From assembly GCF_042684665.1 (NCBI RefSeq), contig NZ_JBHULY010000002.1, positions 1-64,000 on the forward strand: a stretch of DNA of 64,000 bases, given 5' to 3'. This document shows, piece by piece, positions 1-7,807 of this stretch. Source of the stretch: Jejuia rubra (GTDB taxonomy: Bacteria; Bacteroidota; Bacteroidia; Flavobacteriales; Flavobacteriaceae). The notes beneath the pieces are model-generated. The model saw only the letters and a list, made by a program, of their open reading frames with translations, was not told the origin of the DNA and searched no databases. How positions within the stretch are numbered: the first letter of the stretch is position 1; the number at the start of each line of letters is the position of its first letter. Position numbers and translations under genes: made by a program.

Positions 1-69
1 GGTTTAAGTAAAAAAATAAAATATTAATTATCTTTAGAGAACTGGACTAGGGCTTTTCATAGGACACGT

Positions 70-80
70 TGTTGCCCACA
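70..80. repeat. Cassette-end inverted repeat, left copy
   Basis: An 11-base sequence (TGTTGCCCACA) lies immediately past the stop of the 82-687 gene. Its exact reverse complement lies at 691-701, just before the start of the same gene, so the gene is bracketed by a perfect inverted repeat. Together with the neighbouring recombinase this looks like the two ends of a gene cassette. The cassette reading is inference; the repeat itself is seen. Confidence 0.6.
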
Positions 81-81
81 G

Positions 82-687
82 TTATTTTTTAAAATTCTTT
101 AATATATATTGATAATCATTGTCAGTTTCACTTGTCACAATAATTCCGAATGTTTTTAACTTATAAGTTACCAAATATTGAGTCAGATATAATTCCTCCT
201 CGTTAAAGGTCTGATGATACTTAACTTTGACTATACTCGAAATTCCGTATTTTAGAAATTTACTTTCAAGTCTTTTTCTTTTGATTCCATAAGATTCAGA
301 TTCGACAAAAAGATGGTTTTCGAGTAAATCAACATAAACTTCAACCGCTTCTTTTGTTAATTCCACGTAATTTCCTGGTTGAAACGATATATTGTTTTTG
401 TAGTTGTCATTTTTGATAAAGATTTCTACAGTTTCTCCCATTTTTTTGAAGCTATTAAGTTTATTTAGTTCAAATTCCGAAAGCTCATTTTGGTCTGGTG
501 AATTCTTTATGATTTCAACTACAGTTTCTATGGTTGATTTTTCAAATTCATTTGGTAAATAAATTTTCTTTTCAAGAAATTCAATTAGATGTAATTTACT
601 ATTTTTAAATTCAGCTGGTAATTCTTTTTTGTCAGATTTACAATTTAAAAAAATCAGAAGTGTTAATGTGAGCAGGACTTTTTTCAT
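82..687 (-). CDS. Hypothetical lipoprotein in a cassette-like unit
   Basis: Predicted exported lipoprotein of about 201 residues with no family I recognise. The start at 687 is an ATG; an upstream in-frame start at 702 would be TTG and lies inside the flanking repeat. The N-terminus reads MKKVLLTLTLLIFLNCKSDK, a classic signal with a lipobox cysteine followed by charged residues, so it is probably anchored in a membrane facing the periplasm. The remainder is lysine- and glutamate-rich and soluble, without obvious catalytic motifs. It is the first gene after the recombinase attachment-like site, on the same strand as the recombinase, and is bracketed by an 11-bp inverted repeat. That is what a captured cassette would look like. 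Confidence 0.75.
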   Translation of the reverse strand: MKKVLLTLTLLIFLNCKSDKKELPAEFKNSKLHLIEFLEKKIYLPNEFEKSTIETVVEIIKNSPDQNELSEFELNKLNSFKKMGETVEIFIKNDNYKNNISFQPGNYVELTKEAVEVYVDLLENHLFVESESYGIKRKRLESKFLKYGISSIVKVKYHQTFNEEELYLTQYLVTYKLKTFGIIVTSETDNDYQYILKNFKK

Positions 688-690
688 AAT

Positions 691-701
691 TGTGGGCAAC
701 A
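691..701. repeat. Cassette-end inverted repeat, right copy
   Basis: TGTGGGCAACA, the exact reverse complement of 70-80. It sits between the start codon of the lipoprotein gene and the attachment-like palindrome at 706-740. Confidence 0.6.
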
Positions 702-705
702 CTTG

Positions 706-740
706 TATAACAGCAACTTTCCGTAAAAGCTGCTGTTATA
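706..740. repeat. Attachment-site-like palindrome beside the recombinase
   Basis: Arms 706-717 (TATAACAGCAAC) and 729-740 (GCTGCTGTTATA) are complementary except for one base, around an 11-base loop. The palindrome lies between the recombinase stop (751) and the first cassette-like gene, where an integron-type attI would be expected. A related sequence recurs at 30629-30677. Function is inferred from position only. Confidence 0.55.
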
Positions 741-750
741 TCGTATATAT

Positions 751-1884
751 TTATAACTGCAATGTAGTATTTTTCAGTAAGCTATCCAAGGGGCTGGTAA
801 CGGTTTTATTGTTAATTGCTATTGTCTTGGTATAAATCTCCGTCGTTTTGGGGGAGTTGTGGCCCAGCATAGTCTGAAGGTGTCGCATGTTTACGTTGTT
901 TTCAATGCAATGGGTAGCAAACGAATGTCTCAGGGTATGTACCGTGGCCCAAGGGTTGGTATTAGTATCCTTTACTGCTTTTCTAAAAATGGCGCGTATG
1001 CTGGTTGGGCTGTATTGCCCTCCGTTCTGGCCTTCAAACAACCAGTAGGCAGGCTTGTTTTGTTTATAGTAGTCGCGTAGCAATAGTATCAAATGTTCCG
1101 ATAATATGGTCTTTCTGTCTTTTTTGCCCTTGCTGTCCTTAATAAATAGATAGCCCTCGTTTGAGTGTACGTCAACAATACGCAAATTTATAAGTTCGGA
1201 AACCCGCAGACCCGAGCCGTAAATAGTTTGCAAAATTGCCCTGTGCTTTATGTTTTTTGGTGCTTGAACAATTTTCAGCACTTCTTCCTTGCTTAATACA
1301 TTGGGTATGCTTAATCGCTTTTTTGGGCGTTGTACGTCGTAATACTCCCTAGGCATGCACAGGGCATGTTCATAGTAGGCCTTTATGGCGTTGATAATTT
1401 GATTCTGGTAGCTTTCACTAATCTTATTTTTCTGGATGAGCTCGTAAATAAAGCCCTCAATTTCTTCTTTGTTAACAGTTTTGAGGTCGCGCTGCATAAA
1501 CTTGCCCAAAAATACTCCGAACATTTTTTTATATATCCTGATACTAGAGGCACTGTACTGTTTTAAAACTAGGGCCTTTTCCAAATCATGTAGGGCGCTT
1601 AAGGCCCTATCGTTAAGAGCTACCGACGGAACGGGCTTAAAAGCGATGCGCTTTTCAATTTTGCAGTGTTCGCCTAACAGACTTTTTAGTGATTTAAGGT
1701 TCTGTTCCGTATTTACTACAGACCATAATTTTTGATTGGGATGCCAGTAGCTGGTGTTCATTTTTTTGACGGCCTCGCGTAGCCCTTGCCGGTTGTAGGG
1801 TATAAAAATCTTAATTCGTTTAGCACCTTTAAGTGGCTGATAAATAATGGGTTGCATTTTATAGGGGTTTACTGTATTAAACAT
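751..1884 (-). CDS. Tyrosine recombinase, integron-like/XerCD-like integrase
   Basis: Site-specific DNA recombinase of about 377 residues. It has an N-terminal core-binding (SAM-like) domain and a C-terminal catalytic domain. The tyrosine-recombinase residues are visible: Arg in GSGLRVSEL, His and Arg in HTLRHSFATH, a further His in LGHNSPKTT and the nucleophile Tyr in EIYTKT. The first ATG is at 1884; the longer frame to 1920 begins with TTG. No clear extra domain of class 1 IntI is visible, so it is closer to XerC/D-type integrases of Bacteroidota arrays. Its C-terminus ends 10 bp from an attachment-like palindrome and a gene between inverted repeats, which supports a role in cassette capture. 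A decayed homologous C-terminus is found near 30.7 kb. Confidence 0.9.
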   Translation of the reverse strand: MFNTVNPYKMQPIIYQPLKGAKRIKIFIPYNRQGLREAVKKMNTSYWHPNQKLWSVVNTEQNLKSLKSLLGEHCKIEKRIAFKPVPSVALNDRALSALHDLEKALVLKQYSASSIRIYKKMFGVFLGKFMQRDLKTVNKEEIEGFIYELIQKNKISESYQNQIINAIKAYYEHALCMPREYYDVQRPKKRLSIPNVLSKEEVLKIVQAPKNIKHRAILQTIYGSGLRVSELINLRIVDVHSNEGYLFIKDSKGKKDRKTILSEHLILLLRDYYKQNKPAYWLFEGQNGGQYSPTSIRAIFRKAVKDTNTNPWATVHTLRHSFATHCIENNVNMRHLQTMLGHNSPKTTEIYTKTIAINNKTVTSPLDSLLKNTTLQL

Positions 1885-2040
1885 AGAAAAAAATCCTATA
1901 AAACCAAGTCTCGAAATCAAATTAATAGTATATTAACCGTTAAAAACGACTACAGCGTATTTTGCTTTTAATCAGTATGTTGTGTTGTAAATGGATGTGA
2001 TTTTTTATTAAAAGCGATAAACAACCGAGAGGGCCGTACA

Positions 2041-2406
2041 ATGAATACCTGTAAAATTTGCAACAAACGTTTGGTGGGCCGAAAGGACAAAATATTTTGC
2101 TCTGTTAAGTGCAAAAATTACTATCACGTTAACCTTAGAAAGGCCACTGCACTGGTTGTAAAAGAGTTGGATAATATCCTACACAGAAATAGAAGTATTC
2201 TTTTGGAAATTATGGGAAAAAATAAGACCCAATGCACAATAGAACGGGTAGTGCTGGAAAAGAAAAAATTTAGGTTTAAGTACCATACACATCACCACAT
2301 TAACAGCAAGGGGAAGACGTATTATTATGTATATGATTTTGCGTGGATGGCATTTTCGGATGACAGGGTACTTGTGGTAAGGAAGCCCTTGGCCCAGGTA
2401 ACCTGA
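2041..2406 (+). CDS. Small zinc-ribbon protein of unknown function
   Basis: Protein of 121 residues beginning with two CxxC/CxxxC pairs (Cys4, Cys7, Cys20, Cys24), a zinc-ribbon layout resembling the MYM/DUF2116-type 'C-x2-C...C-x3-C' finger. The rest is basic with a His/Tyr-rich central stretch (HTHHH near residues 81-85). It may bind nucleic acid, but no specific family is recognised. It is divergent from the recombinase and convergent with the photolyase gene, so it is probably transcribed alone. Confidence 0.7.
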   Translation: MNTCKICNKRLVGRKDKIFCSVKCKNYYHVNLRKATALVVKELDNILHRNRSILLEIMGKNKTQCTIERVVLEKKKFRFKYHTHHHINSKGKTYYYVYDFAWMAFSDDRVLVVRKPLAQVT

Positions 2407-2439
2407 CCGCCCGGAAGATGGTTAGTTTCGAGAAACTGG

Positions 2440-3744
2440 TTATTTCAGGGCTGCTTTATAAACAGCCAAACATCGCTCCCTGGCAAATTTATGCTCCACA
2501 ATAGGTTGCGGATAGGTCAGTTCCTGAAAATCGGGTACCCAGGTGTTGATGTACTCCAAATTTTTGTCAAACTTTTGTATTTGGGTAGTGGGATTAAAAA
2601 TCCTAAAATAGGGTGCAGCATCTACCCCACAACCGGCCACCCATTGCCAATTACCAATGTTGCTGGCCATTTCGTAGTCATGTAGCTTTTCTGCAAAATA
2701 GGCTTCGCCCCAACGCCAATCAATGAGCAAATGCTTGCATAGAAAACTACCCGTCAGCATACGCACGCGGTTGTGCATAAAGCCCGTTACGTTCAATTGC
2801 CGCATTCCTGCATCCACCAAAGGGTAACCCGTTTTGCCCTCACACCAAGCCTTGAATTCAGTTTCGTTATTGCGCCATTGGATGCGGTCGTATTTTGGCT
2901 TAAAGCTTTTATGCACTGTGTGAGGAAAATGCCATAGGATTTGCATAAAAAATTCACGCCAAATCAATTCCTGCCAAAAAATTTCGTTTTGTTCAGCAAT
3001 GGCTTTTTTTACCATTTTTCTAACGCTTACCGTACCGAAACGTAAATGTGGCCCCAACCGGGAGGTGGCATCTTTAGCAGGGAAATTCCTAGTGGCTTCG
3101 TAGTTTTGAATCAATGTTGGGGTAACGGTGTATGGTGCAATCTTTTGACTAGAGATTTTAAATCCAATGGTTTCCAAACTCACATTTGGTAAATCCTTAA
3201 GCTTTATCAGGTTGTTAAAATGCGTTGTGGTATCGTAAGCCTTTAAATCAATCGATTTGAATTTGGCTTTCCAGGATTTCATATAGGGCGTGTACACCAC
3301 ATAGGGGGTGCCATCACTTTTGACTACCTCGTTCTTTTCAAAAATAACGTGATCTTTAAAGGTTCTAAATGAGCTATTATGTGTTTTTAAGAAGTTGTCA
3401 ATGTGTTCGTCCCGTGATGTGGCATAAGGCTCATAGTCGTGGTTGGTGTAAACCCCTTTGATGTCATAGTGTTCGTTTAAATTTTGGAACACGTCCAAAG
3501 GTGTTCCTTTATAAATGGCAATACTGCTGCCGCACTTGTCCTGCAGGGTTCGGCGCATAGCCTGCAATGTGCTGTAAATAAACGTTACGCGCGCATCATC
3601 TTCTGGTAACTTATTCAAAATTCCAGAATCAAAAATAAAAATGGGGAGTACGGGGTAGTCGCTTTTTAAAGCTTCGTATAAGCCTCGATTATCATCCAAT
3701 CTTAAATCACGGCGGAACCAGAAGATGTTTATGGGTTGTTTCAT
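2440..3744 (-). CDS. phrB: Deoxyribodipyrimidine photolyase, class I CPD type
   Basis: Blue-light-driven repair of cyclobutane pyrimidine dimers using FAD. The 434-residue protein has the N-terminal Rossmann antenna domain (IFWFRRDLRLDDNRGL) and the C-terminal FAD domain with NIGNWQWVAGCGVDAAPYF and RIFNPTTQ, the class I signature with the Asn and Trp residues near the flavin. Length is slightly under E. coli PhrB (472). It is the last gene of the 8232-2440 operon, separated from the SRPBCC gene by a repeat at 3761-3848. One of four photolyase/cryptochrome paralogues in this window, and the one with the most canonical active site. Confidence 0.93.
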   Translation of the reverse strand: MKQPINIFWFRRDLRLDDNRGLYEALKSDYPVLPIFIFDSGILNKLPEDDARVTFIYSTLQAMRRTLQDKCGSSIAIYKGTPLDVFQNLNEHYDIKGVYTNHDYEPYATSRDEHIDNFLKTHNSSFRTFKDHVIFEKNEVVKSDGTPYVVYTPYMKSWKAKFKSIDLKAYDTTTHFNNLIKLKDLPNVSLETIGFKISSQKIAPYTVTPTLIQNYEATRNFPAKDATSRLGPHLRFGTVSVRKMVKKAIAEQNEIFWQELIWREFFMQILWHFPHTVHKSFKPKYDRIQWRNNETEFKAWCEGKTGYPLVDAGMRQLNVTGFMHNRVRMLTGSFLCKHLLIDWRWGEAYFAEKLHDYEMASNIGNWQWVAGCGVDAAPYFRIFNPTTQIQKFDKNLEYINTWVPDFQELTYPQPIVEHKFARERCLAVYKAALK

Positions 3745-3760
3745 TTAGTTTGGTCATGTT

Positions 3761-3848
3761 TGTCATGCTGAATTCAGTTCAGCATCTCACTAGTTTGTTT
3801 TTTGGTAGATTCTGAAACAATCCCGATAACCATCGGGACAGAATGACA
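3761..3848. repeat. GTCAT/ATGAC-bounded repeat with nested hairpin
   Basis: Intergenic element bounded by GTCATGCTGAA and CAGAATGAC, containing a perfect TCCCGAT/ATCGGGA hairpin near its right end. Similar outward-bounded elements lie at 27889-27973 and 37976-38071. They resemble the REP-like elements common at gene ends in Flavobacteriia. Here it separates phrB from the gene upstream of it in the same operon. Confidence 0.55.
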
Positions 3849-3860
3849 ATGTGTTCTTAA

Positions 3861-4322
3861 TTAGTATTTCCCAAAAAGTTCCTCTAACTTTTTAGTTCTG
3901 TAATTAAAGATTTCTTCTAATTTCGGTTTCACTAAAATAGGGTGCACCAACTGCCCAAGCCACCCAAAGGGCACTTTATAATCGATAATATCCTCCATTT
4001 CCACACCGCCGTCAATGGCCTTGATAAAGTGCTTGTGGTGCCAAAGGGCATAAGGACCAAAGCGCTGTTCGTCCACAAAATATTGCCTGTCGATAACATG
4101 GGTAATTTCAGTAACCCATTTGGTTTTAATGCCCAGAACTGGAGTGACAATATACTGAATAATCTGTCCGGCAAACATGGGCCGGTCTGTTCCCGACAAA
4201 ATATTGAACCCCATATAATCGGGCGTAATGGTTTTAAGGTTTTTTGGATCGGACAGAAAATCCCAAGCATCTTCAACGGAGATGGGTAAGTTTTGTTTTT
4301 TATGTAGGGTGTATATTTTCAT
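3861..4322 (-). CDS. SRPBCC-fold protein of the photolyase cluster
   Basis: Protein of 153 residues of the START/SRPBCC (Bet v1-like) ligand-binding fold. It shows the family layout of an N-terminal strand with 'VEDAWDFLSDPKNLKTITPDY' features, a central FAGQIIQY strand and a long C-terminal helix. Members of this group are regularly found beside photolyase genes, where they are annotated as cyclase/SRPBCC or SulA-like. Its ligand is unknown. It starts 3 bp after the TspO gene stops, so it is translated from the same message. Confidence 0.85.
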   Translation of the reverse strand: MKIYTLHKKQNLPISVEDAWDFLSDPKNLKTITPDYMGFNILSGTDRPMFAGQIIQYIVTPVLGIKTKWVTEITHVIDRQYFVDEQRFGPYALWHHKHFIKAIDGGVEMEDIIDYKVPFGWLGQLVHPILVKPKLEEIFNYRTKKLEELFGKY

Positions 4323-4325
4323 GAT

Positions 4326-4787
4326 TTAGTTGTTGAATAAGATATAGCCGTTCAATGAGGTTGCTATGCACAACCAAATGAAATAGGGGAGGATAAGGGC
4401 AGTTTTCCACTTCATTTTTTTTATAAATGAAAACGTAAAAATACTTACCACAGCCGTTAGCATAAGAATTACGGTAAACCCGAGGTCAACAAAATGCTGA
4501 TTAAAGAATATGTAATTCCAAATTACATTTAGCACAAATTGGATACTGAACAACACAAGAATTGATGTATTTGAGATCAATTTATACAAGTATGCCATAT
4601 AAACGGAGAAACAAATCATTATCGTAGTCCATGCGGCACCAAATACCCAGCCTGGAGGTGTCCAAGGGGCTTTGTTTAAATTGTGGTACCAATCGGTTTG
4701 AGGGCCATTGTCCATTAGCCAGCTACCAATGGCCAAGGCCCCGAAGTTAATCAGTAAAAATAGTATGATGTATTTAAGCAACTTCAT
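4326..4787 (-). CDS. tspO: TspO/MBR family tryptophan-rich sensory protein
   Basis: Integral membrane protein of 153 residues with five predicted helices that binds tetrapyrroles and cholesterol-like ligands. In photosynthetic bacteria it links oxygen and light stress to gene expression. The motif KAPWTPPGWVFGAAWT after helix 1 and NVIWNYIFF in helix 3/4 are family signatures. It lies inside a light-damage operon, which suits a role in disposing of photosensitising porphyrins. Its ATG overlaps the end of the Lacal_2735 gene by 14 bp. Confidence 0.92.
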   Translation of the reverse strand: MKLLKYIILFLLINFGALAIGSWLMDNGPQTDWYHNLNKAPWTPPGWVFGAAWTTIMICFSVYMAYLYKLISNTSILVLFSIQFVLNVIWNYIFFNQHFVDLGFTVILMLTAVVSIFTFSFIKKMKWKTALILPYFIWLCIATSLNGYILFNN

Positions 4788-4950
4788 GTTTTAAAGCGCT
4801 CAACTGTTTTGCAATCAATTGGGCTTCTGCGTACTTACTATCACTGGCTGCCCTGTTAATACTTGACAGCTCGTGCCATTCCTGCATTAATTTTTTAAAC
4901 TTGGCTTCTAATCTTTCTTTTTTTGATTTTCTTTTGAAGAAACTAATCAT
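4774..4950 (-). CDS. Lacal_2735 family small protein
   Basis: Short gene of 58 codons (start ATG 4948-4950, stop 4774-4776) between the glutathione peroxidase and tspO. The translation starts MISFFKRKSKKERLEAKFKK and continues with HELSSINRAASDSKYAEA. That is the Lacal_2735 signature of a short FFKRK-type N-terminus followed by a two-helix body with the NRAASD core. Function of the family is unknown. The 14-bp overlap with tspO suggests translational coupling. Confidence 0.8.
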   Translation of the reverse strand: MISFFKRKSKKERLEAKFKKLMQEWHELSSINRAASDSKYAEAQLIAKQLSALKHEVA

Positions 4951-4956
4951 AGCGAT

Positions 4957-5493
4957 TTATTTTAGGTGTTTAACAATTTTTGAACTAAGCGGATTGGTGG
5001 TGGAGAGGAAGTAATCTATAAATTCCCCCTCTAAGCCAATCAGATATTTTTGAAAATTCCATTTTACGGATGAATCCGTTACGCCATTATTTACTTTTTG
5101 GGTAAGCCAGGTGTAAAGCGGGTGCTGGTGCCTGCCTTTAACATCCACTTTTTCAGTCATAAGGAAACTTACACCGTAATTGAACTCACAGAACATTTCA
5201 ATGTCTTCATGGCTTCCCGGTTCCTGCCCTCCAAATTGATTGCAGGGTACGCCGATAACTTGTACTCTATCTTTATGGGTGTCGTAAAGTTTTTGCAAAT
5301 CTTTGTACTGTGGTGTAAAACCACATTTTGAGGCCGCATTGACAAAAAGTAGGTGTTTGCCTTTATATTCCGAAAGGTCAATTGGGGTTCCGTTCAGCGC
5401 ATTTATCTGAATGTCATAAATAGAAGCCACATCCAGTTTTTGAGTGTCGGCTTTCGCGCCTAAAGTAGCTACAAATGTCTTTATCAAATCCAT
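4957..5493 (-). CDS. Glutathione/thioredoxin peroxidase (Gpx-like)
   Basis: Thiol peroxidase that reduces hydrogen peroxide and lipid hydroperoxides. The 178-residue protein has the catalytic set Cys57 (VNAASKCGFT), Gln90 (NQFGGQE) and Trp145-Asn146 (KWNFQKYL). A further Cys102 in FCEFNYGV could resolve the sulfenic acid, as in thioredoxin-dependent bacterial Gpx. No signal peptide is obvious. It lies 3 bp downstream of the SDR gene inside the light-damage operon, consistent with defence against photo-oxidative stress. Confidence 0.92.
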   Translation of the reverse strand: MDLIKTFVATLGAKADTQKLDVASIYDIQINALNGTPIDLSEYKGKHLLFVNAASKCGFTPQYKDLQKLYDTHKDRVQVIGVPCNQFGGQEPGSHEDIEMFCEFNYGVSFLMTEKVDVKGRHQHPLYTWLTQKVNNGVTDSSVKWNFQKYLIGLEGEFIDYFLSTTNPLSSKIVKHLK

Positions 5494-5496
5494 GCC

Positions 5497-6180
5497 TTAA
5501 ATTTTAAAACTTACAATGCCGCAATCCATTTCAAAAATTTGGCCTGAGACAGACGAAGCGTTATCCGATAATAAGAATTCGGCCATATCGGCAACTTCTT
5601 CTGGGGATAAAAACTTTTTGAGGGGATGGCGTTCAGTGATATTTTCAATCATTTTATCATTGCGCAGCAACTTTGAGGCCAAATCGGTGTCAGTTACCGT
5701 TGGGGCAATGGCATTGATGCGCATGCTTGGTGCCAGTTCTGCTCCCAAGGATTTTACCAGACCTTCAACGCCTGATTTTGCCGTGGCTATACTGGCATGA
5801 TAGGGCATGCCCAGTTTTGCTGCCACTGTACTGAACAGTACAATGGAGGGATATGTGCTGCTTTTTAGAAGGGGCAAATACTTTTGTATGACTTTTACAG
5901 CACCTAGCACGTTGATTTCAAAGTCATTTTTAAAATCTTCAATGCTCAGCCTAGATATGGGTTTAAGATTGATGCTTCCAGGGCAGTACACCAGCGCGTC
6001 TGCGGTTTCTAAATCTGGTAAGTCATCTTGAAGTACATCGCATTTGTGGTGGGTTAAATTGTCATGCGATAGTTCTGGAACACTTCTACTTAGGTTAATA
6101 ACCTTGCAGTAGTCTAATAGCTTTGTTACTAAAGCTTTTCCAATGCCCTTACTTCCACCAACTACTATTATTGTTTTCAT
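5497..6180 (-). CDS. SDR family protein, catalytic Tyr apparently missing
   Basis: Short-chain dehydrogenase/reductase fold of 227 residues: nucleotide-binding VVGGSKGIGKAL at the N-terminus and a C-terminal GQIFEMDCG. In the active-site region the sequence is STVAAKLGMPYHASIATAK. Four residues before the Lys the usual Tyr of YxxxK is Ile, so classical SDR chemistry is doubtful. I recall related SDR proteins of photolyase clusters having the same kind of segment (HASxAxAK). It is part of the 8232-2440 operon. Confidence 0.85.
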   Translation of the reverse strand: MKTIIVVGGSKGIGKALVTKLLDYCKVINLSRSVPELSHDNLTHHKCDVLQDDLPDLETADALVYCPGSINLKPISRLSIEDFKNDFEINVLGAVKVIQKYLPLLKSSTYPSIVLFSTVAAKLGMPYHASIATAKSGVEGLVKSLGAELAPSMRINAIAPTVTDTDLASKLLRNDKMIENITERHPLKKFLSPEEVADMAEFLLSDNASSVSGQIFEMDCGIVSFKI

Positions 6181-6201
6181 GGGTTTCAGGGCATTTTTTG
6201 T

Positions 6202-6417
6202 TTATGGCCTGCCCTTCAGCCGTTTTTCTATTTTTTGTTTGATGGCCGTTAAACGCTTCATCAAATCCATAAGCTCAGGATCTTTTTCCTTCTTATAGAT
6301 GTCGTTTATACTTAAAATTAAACTTTTTACTTCCCTTGAAGATTCGATGCGCTCACTTGTAGTTTTGAACGTGTGTTTACGCTGTTCGAATTCCAAAGCC
6401 TTGTCAATAATCTCCAT
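6202..6417 (-). CDS. Small helical protein, paralogue of the next gene upstream
   Basis: Protein of 71 residues, highly charged and predicted all-helical. It shares with the 76-residue product of 6563-6793 the segments ALEFEQRK, SREVKSLIL/SREAKSLIL and MKRLTAIK, as well as the C-terminal EKRLKG. The pair is therefore a tandem duplication. I recognise no named family; such small genes occur inside flavobacterial photolyase operons. The gap of 145 bp between the two copies shows no feature. Confidence 0.75.
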   Translation of the reverse strand: MEIIDKALEFEQRKHTFKTTSERIESSREVKSLILSINDIYKKEKDPELMDLMKRLTAIKQKIEKRLKGRP

Positions 6418-6562
6418 AATTTATACCTAACTTTTAATAATGTGAAGTGCCTAATTTTTAGGCGATTCGCAATATAAGAAATTATGACAGATTACCTATT
6501 TTTATGGTGATTTATTAGGTAAAATTTAATATTTCAGGGTTTTAAATCCCGATTGTTGACAA

Positions 6563-6793
6563 TTAAATGGTCAATGGTGCACCTTTTAATCGCTTTTCAA
6601 CCTTTCTTTTTATGGCCGTTAAACGTTTCATGATGTCCATTATTTTTTGGTCTTTTTTGACCTTGTAGATTTGGTTTAAATCCAAGATTAGGGATTTTGC
6701 CTCTCTTGAAATTTTTACCCTATCGCTTGTAGACAGCGATCTCATTTTCCTTTGCTCAAACTCTAAAGCTCTGTTAATTAATTCCAATTCCAT
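6563..6793 (-). CDS. Small helical protein, tandem paralogue
   Basis: Protein of 76 residues, basic and helical, about half identical to the neighbouring 71-residue protein. It starts 4 bp after the folE stop codon, so it is co-transcribed with folE. Function unknown; the two copies may form homo- or hetero-dimers through the shared helix, which is inference. Confidence 0.75.
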   Translation of the reverse strand: MELELINRALEFEQRKMRSLSTSDRVKISREAKSLILDLNQIYKVKKDQKIMDIMKRLTAIKRKVEKRLKGAPLTI

Positions 6794-6797
6794 AATA

Positions 6798-7493
6798 TTA
6801 ACTGTTTAAATAATTCTGTAATTCCGTGATTTTCTCTGGAGTATTAAATTGTCCGCCGTAATACGCGGTAACCGTCGATGAGGTATCATCTTTTATACCT
6901 CTTGAAGACACACAAAGGTGTTTTGCGTCAATAATGACGGCAACATCTTCCGTGTCCAGAATTGATTTTAATTCGTTAGCTATTTGGTTTGTTAAACGTT
7001 CTTGAACCTGTGGGCGCTTTGCATAATATTGAACAATTCGGTTCAATTTTGACAGCCCGATGACTTTTCCGGAAGAGATGTATGCCACATGGGCTTTTCC
7101 GATGATGGGCACAAAATGATGTTCGCAGTTGGAGTAAAAGGTAATGTTCTTCTCCACCAACATCTGATTGTACTGATATTTGTTATCAAACAATGCTACT
7201 TTTGGCTTATTGTCCGGATTTAACCCCGAAAAAATTTCATCGATGTACATTTTGGCCACACGCTTTGGCGTACCCTTTAGGGAGTCATCGGTTAAGTCCA
7301 GCCCCATCACTTCCATAATTTCTTCAAATAGGATGGCAATTCGGGCTTTCTTTTCCGTATCACTTAATTTAAAAGCATCTTTTCGCATTGGGGTTTCTAA
7401 CCCAGTATAAAGGTGGTCGTCCCCAATATCCTCAAGGCTAAATCCGTTTAGTTTGTGTCCGTTTGTTTTCGATTTTAATTTTTCTAATTGCAT
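6798..7493 (-). CDS. folE: GTP cyclohydrolase I
   Basis: Converts GTP to 7,8-dihydroneopterin triphosphate, the first step of tetrahydrofolate and pterin synthesis. The 231-residue protein shows the zinc ligands in FYSNCEHHFVP and HLCVSSRGIKD, and the GLSKLNRIV and RPQVQERLT segments of the active site. Placed between photolyase companions, it could supply a pterin (for example the MTHF antenna of class I and DASH photolyases) rather than only housekeeping folate. That link is inferred from context. Confidence 0.95.
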   Translation of the reverse strand: MQLEKLKSKTNGHKLNGFSLEDIGDDHLYTGLETPMRKDAFKLSDTEKKARIAILFEEIMEVMGLDLTDDSLKGTPKRVAKMYIDEIFSGLNPDNKPKVALFDNKYQYNQMLVEKNITFYSNCEHHFVPIIGKAHVAYISSGKVIGLSKLNRIVQYYAKRPQVQERLTNQIANELKSILDTEDVAVIIDAKHLCVSSRGIKDDTSSTVTAYYGGQFNTPEKITELQNYLNS

Positions 7494-7534
7494 GTCTTCT
7501 TTTTTATGTGCTGTGCTATAATCGCCAAAGCACG

Positions 7535-7807
7535 TTAGCGTTTTGAAATTTTATTATTTGATATTTGCGTCTGTCTGCTACATTTAAAGCGTCCTTTTTC
7601 AAAAATTCTAAGTTTTTCATGTTTTGTTGACCGCCCTTGAACCCGTTTTCGCCACATTTTGAAACTGCTGGGTTTCATTTCTCGTCGCATTAATTCTATA
7701 ACTTCCTGTTCTTTCAATCCAAATTGGAACTGAATGGCTTCAAAAGTGGTGCGATCTTCCCATGCCATTTCAATTATTCTATCTACATCTTCCAAATCTA
7801 ATTTCAC
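7535..7807 (-). CDS. TIGR03643 (DUF2805) family protein
   Basis: Protein of 90 residues with an N-terminal helix-turn-helix-like segment (VDRIIEMAWEDRTTFEAIQF) and a basic tail. The motifs FGLKEQEVIELMRREMKPSSFKMWRKRV are the core of the TIGR03643 family, whose members are nearly always found next to photolyase or cryptochrome genes. Biochemical role unknown. Its start overlaps the stop of the 142-residue gene upstream by 4 bp. Confidence 0.88.
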   Translation of the reverse strand: MKLDLEDVDRIIEMAWEDRTTFEAIQFQFGLKEQEVIELMRREMKPSSFKMWRKRVQGRSTKHEKLRIFEKGRFKCSRQTQISNNKISKR

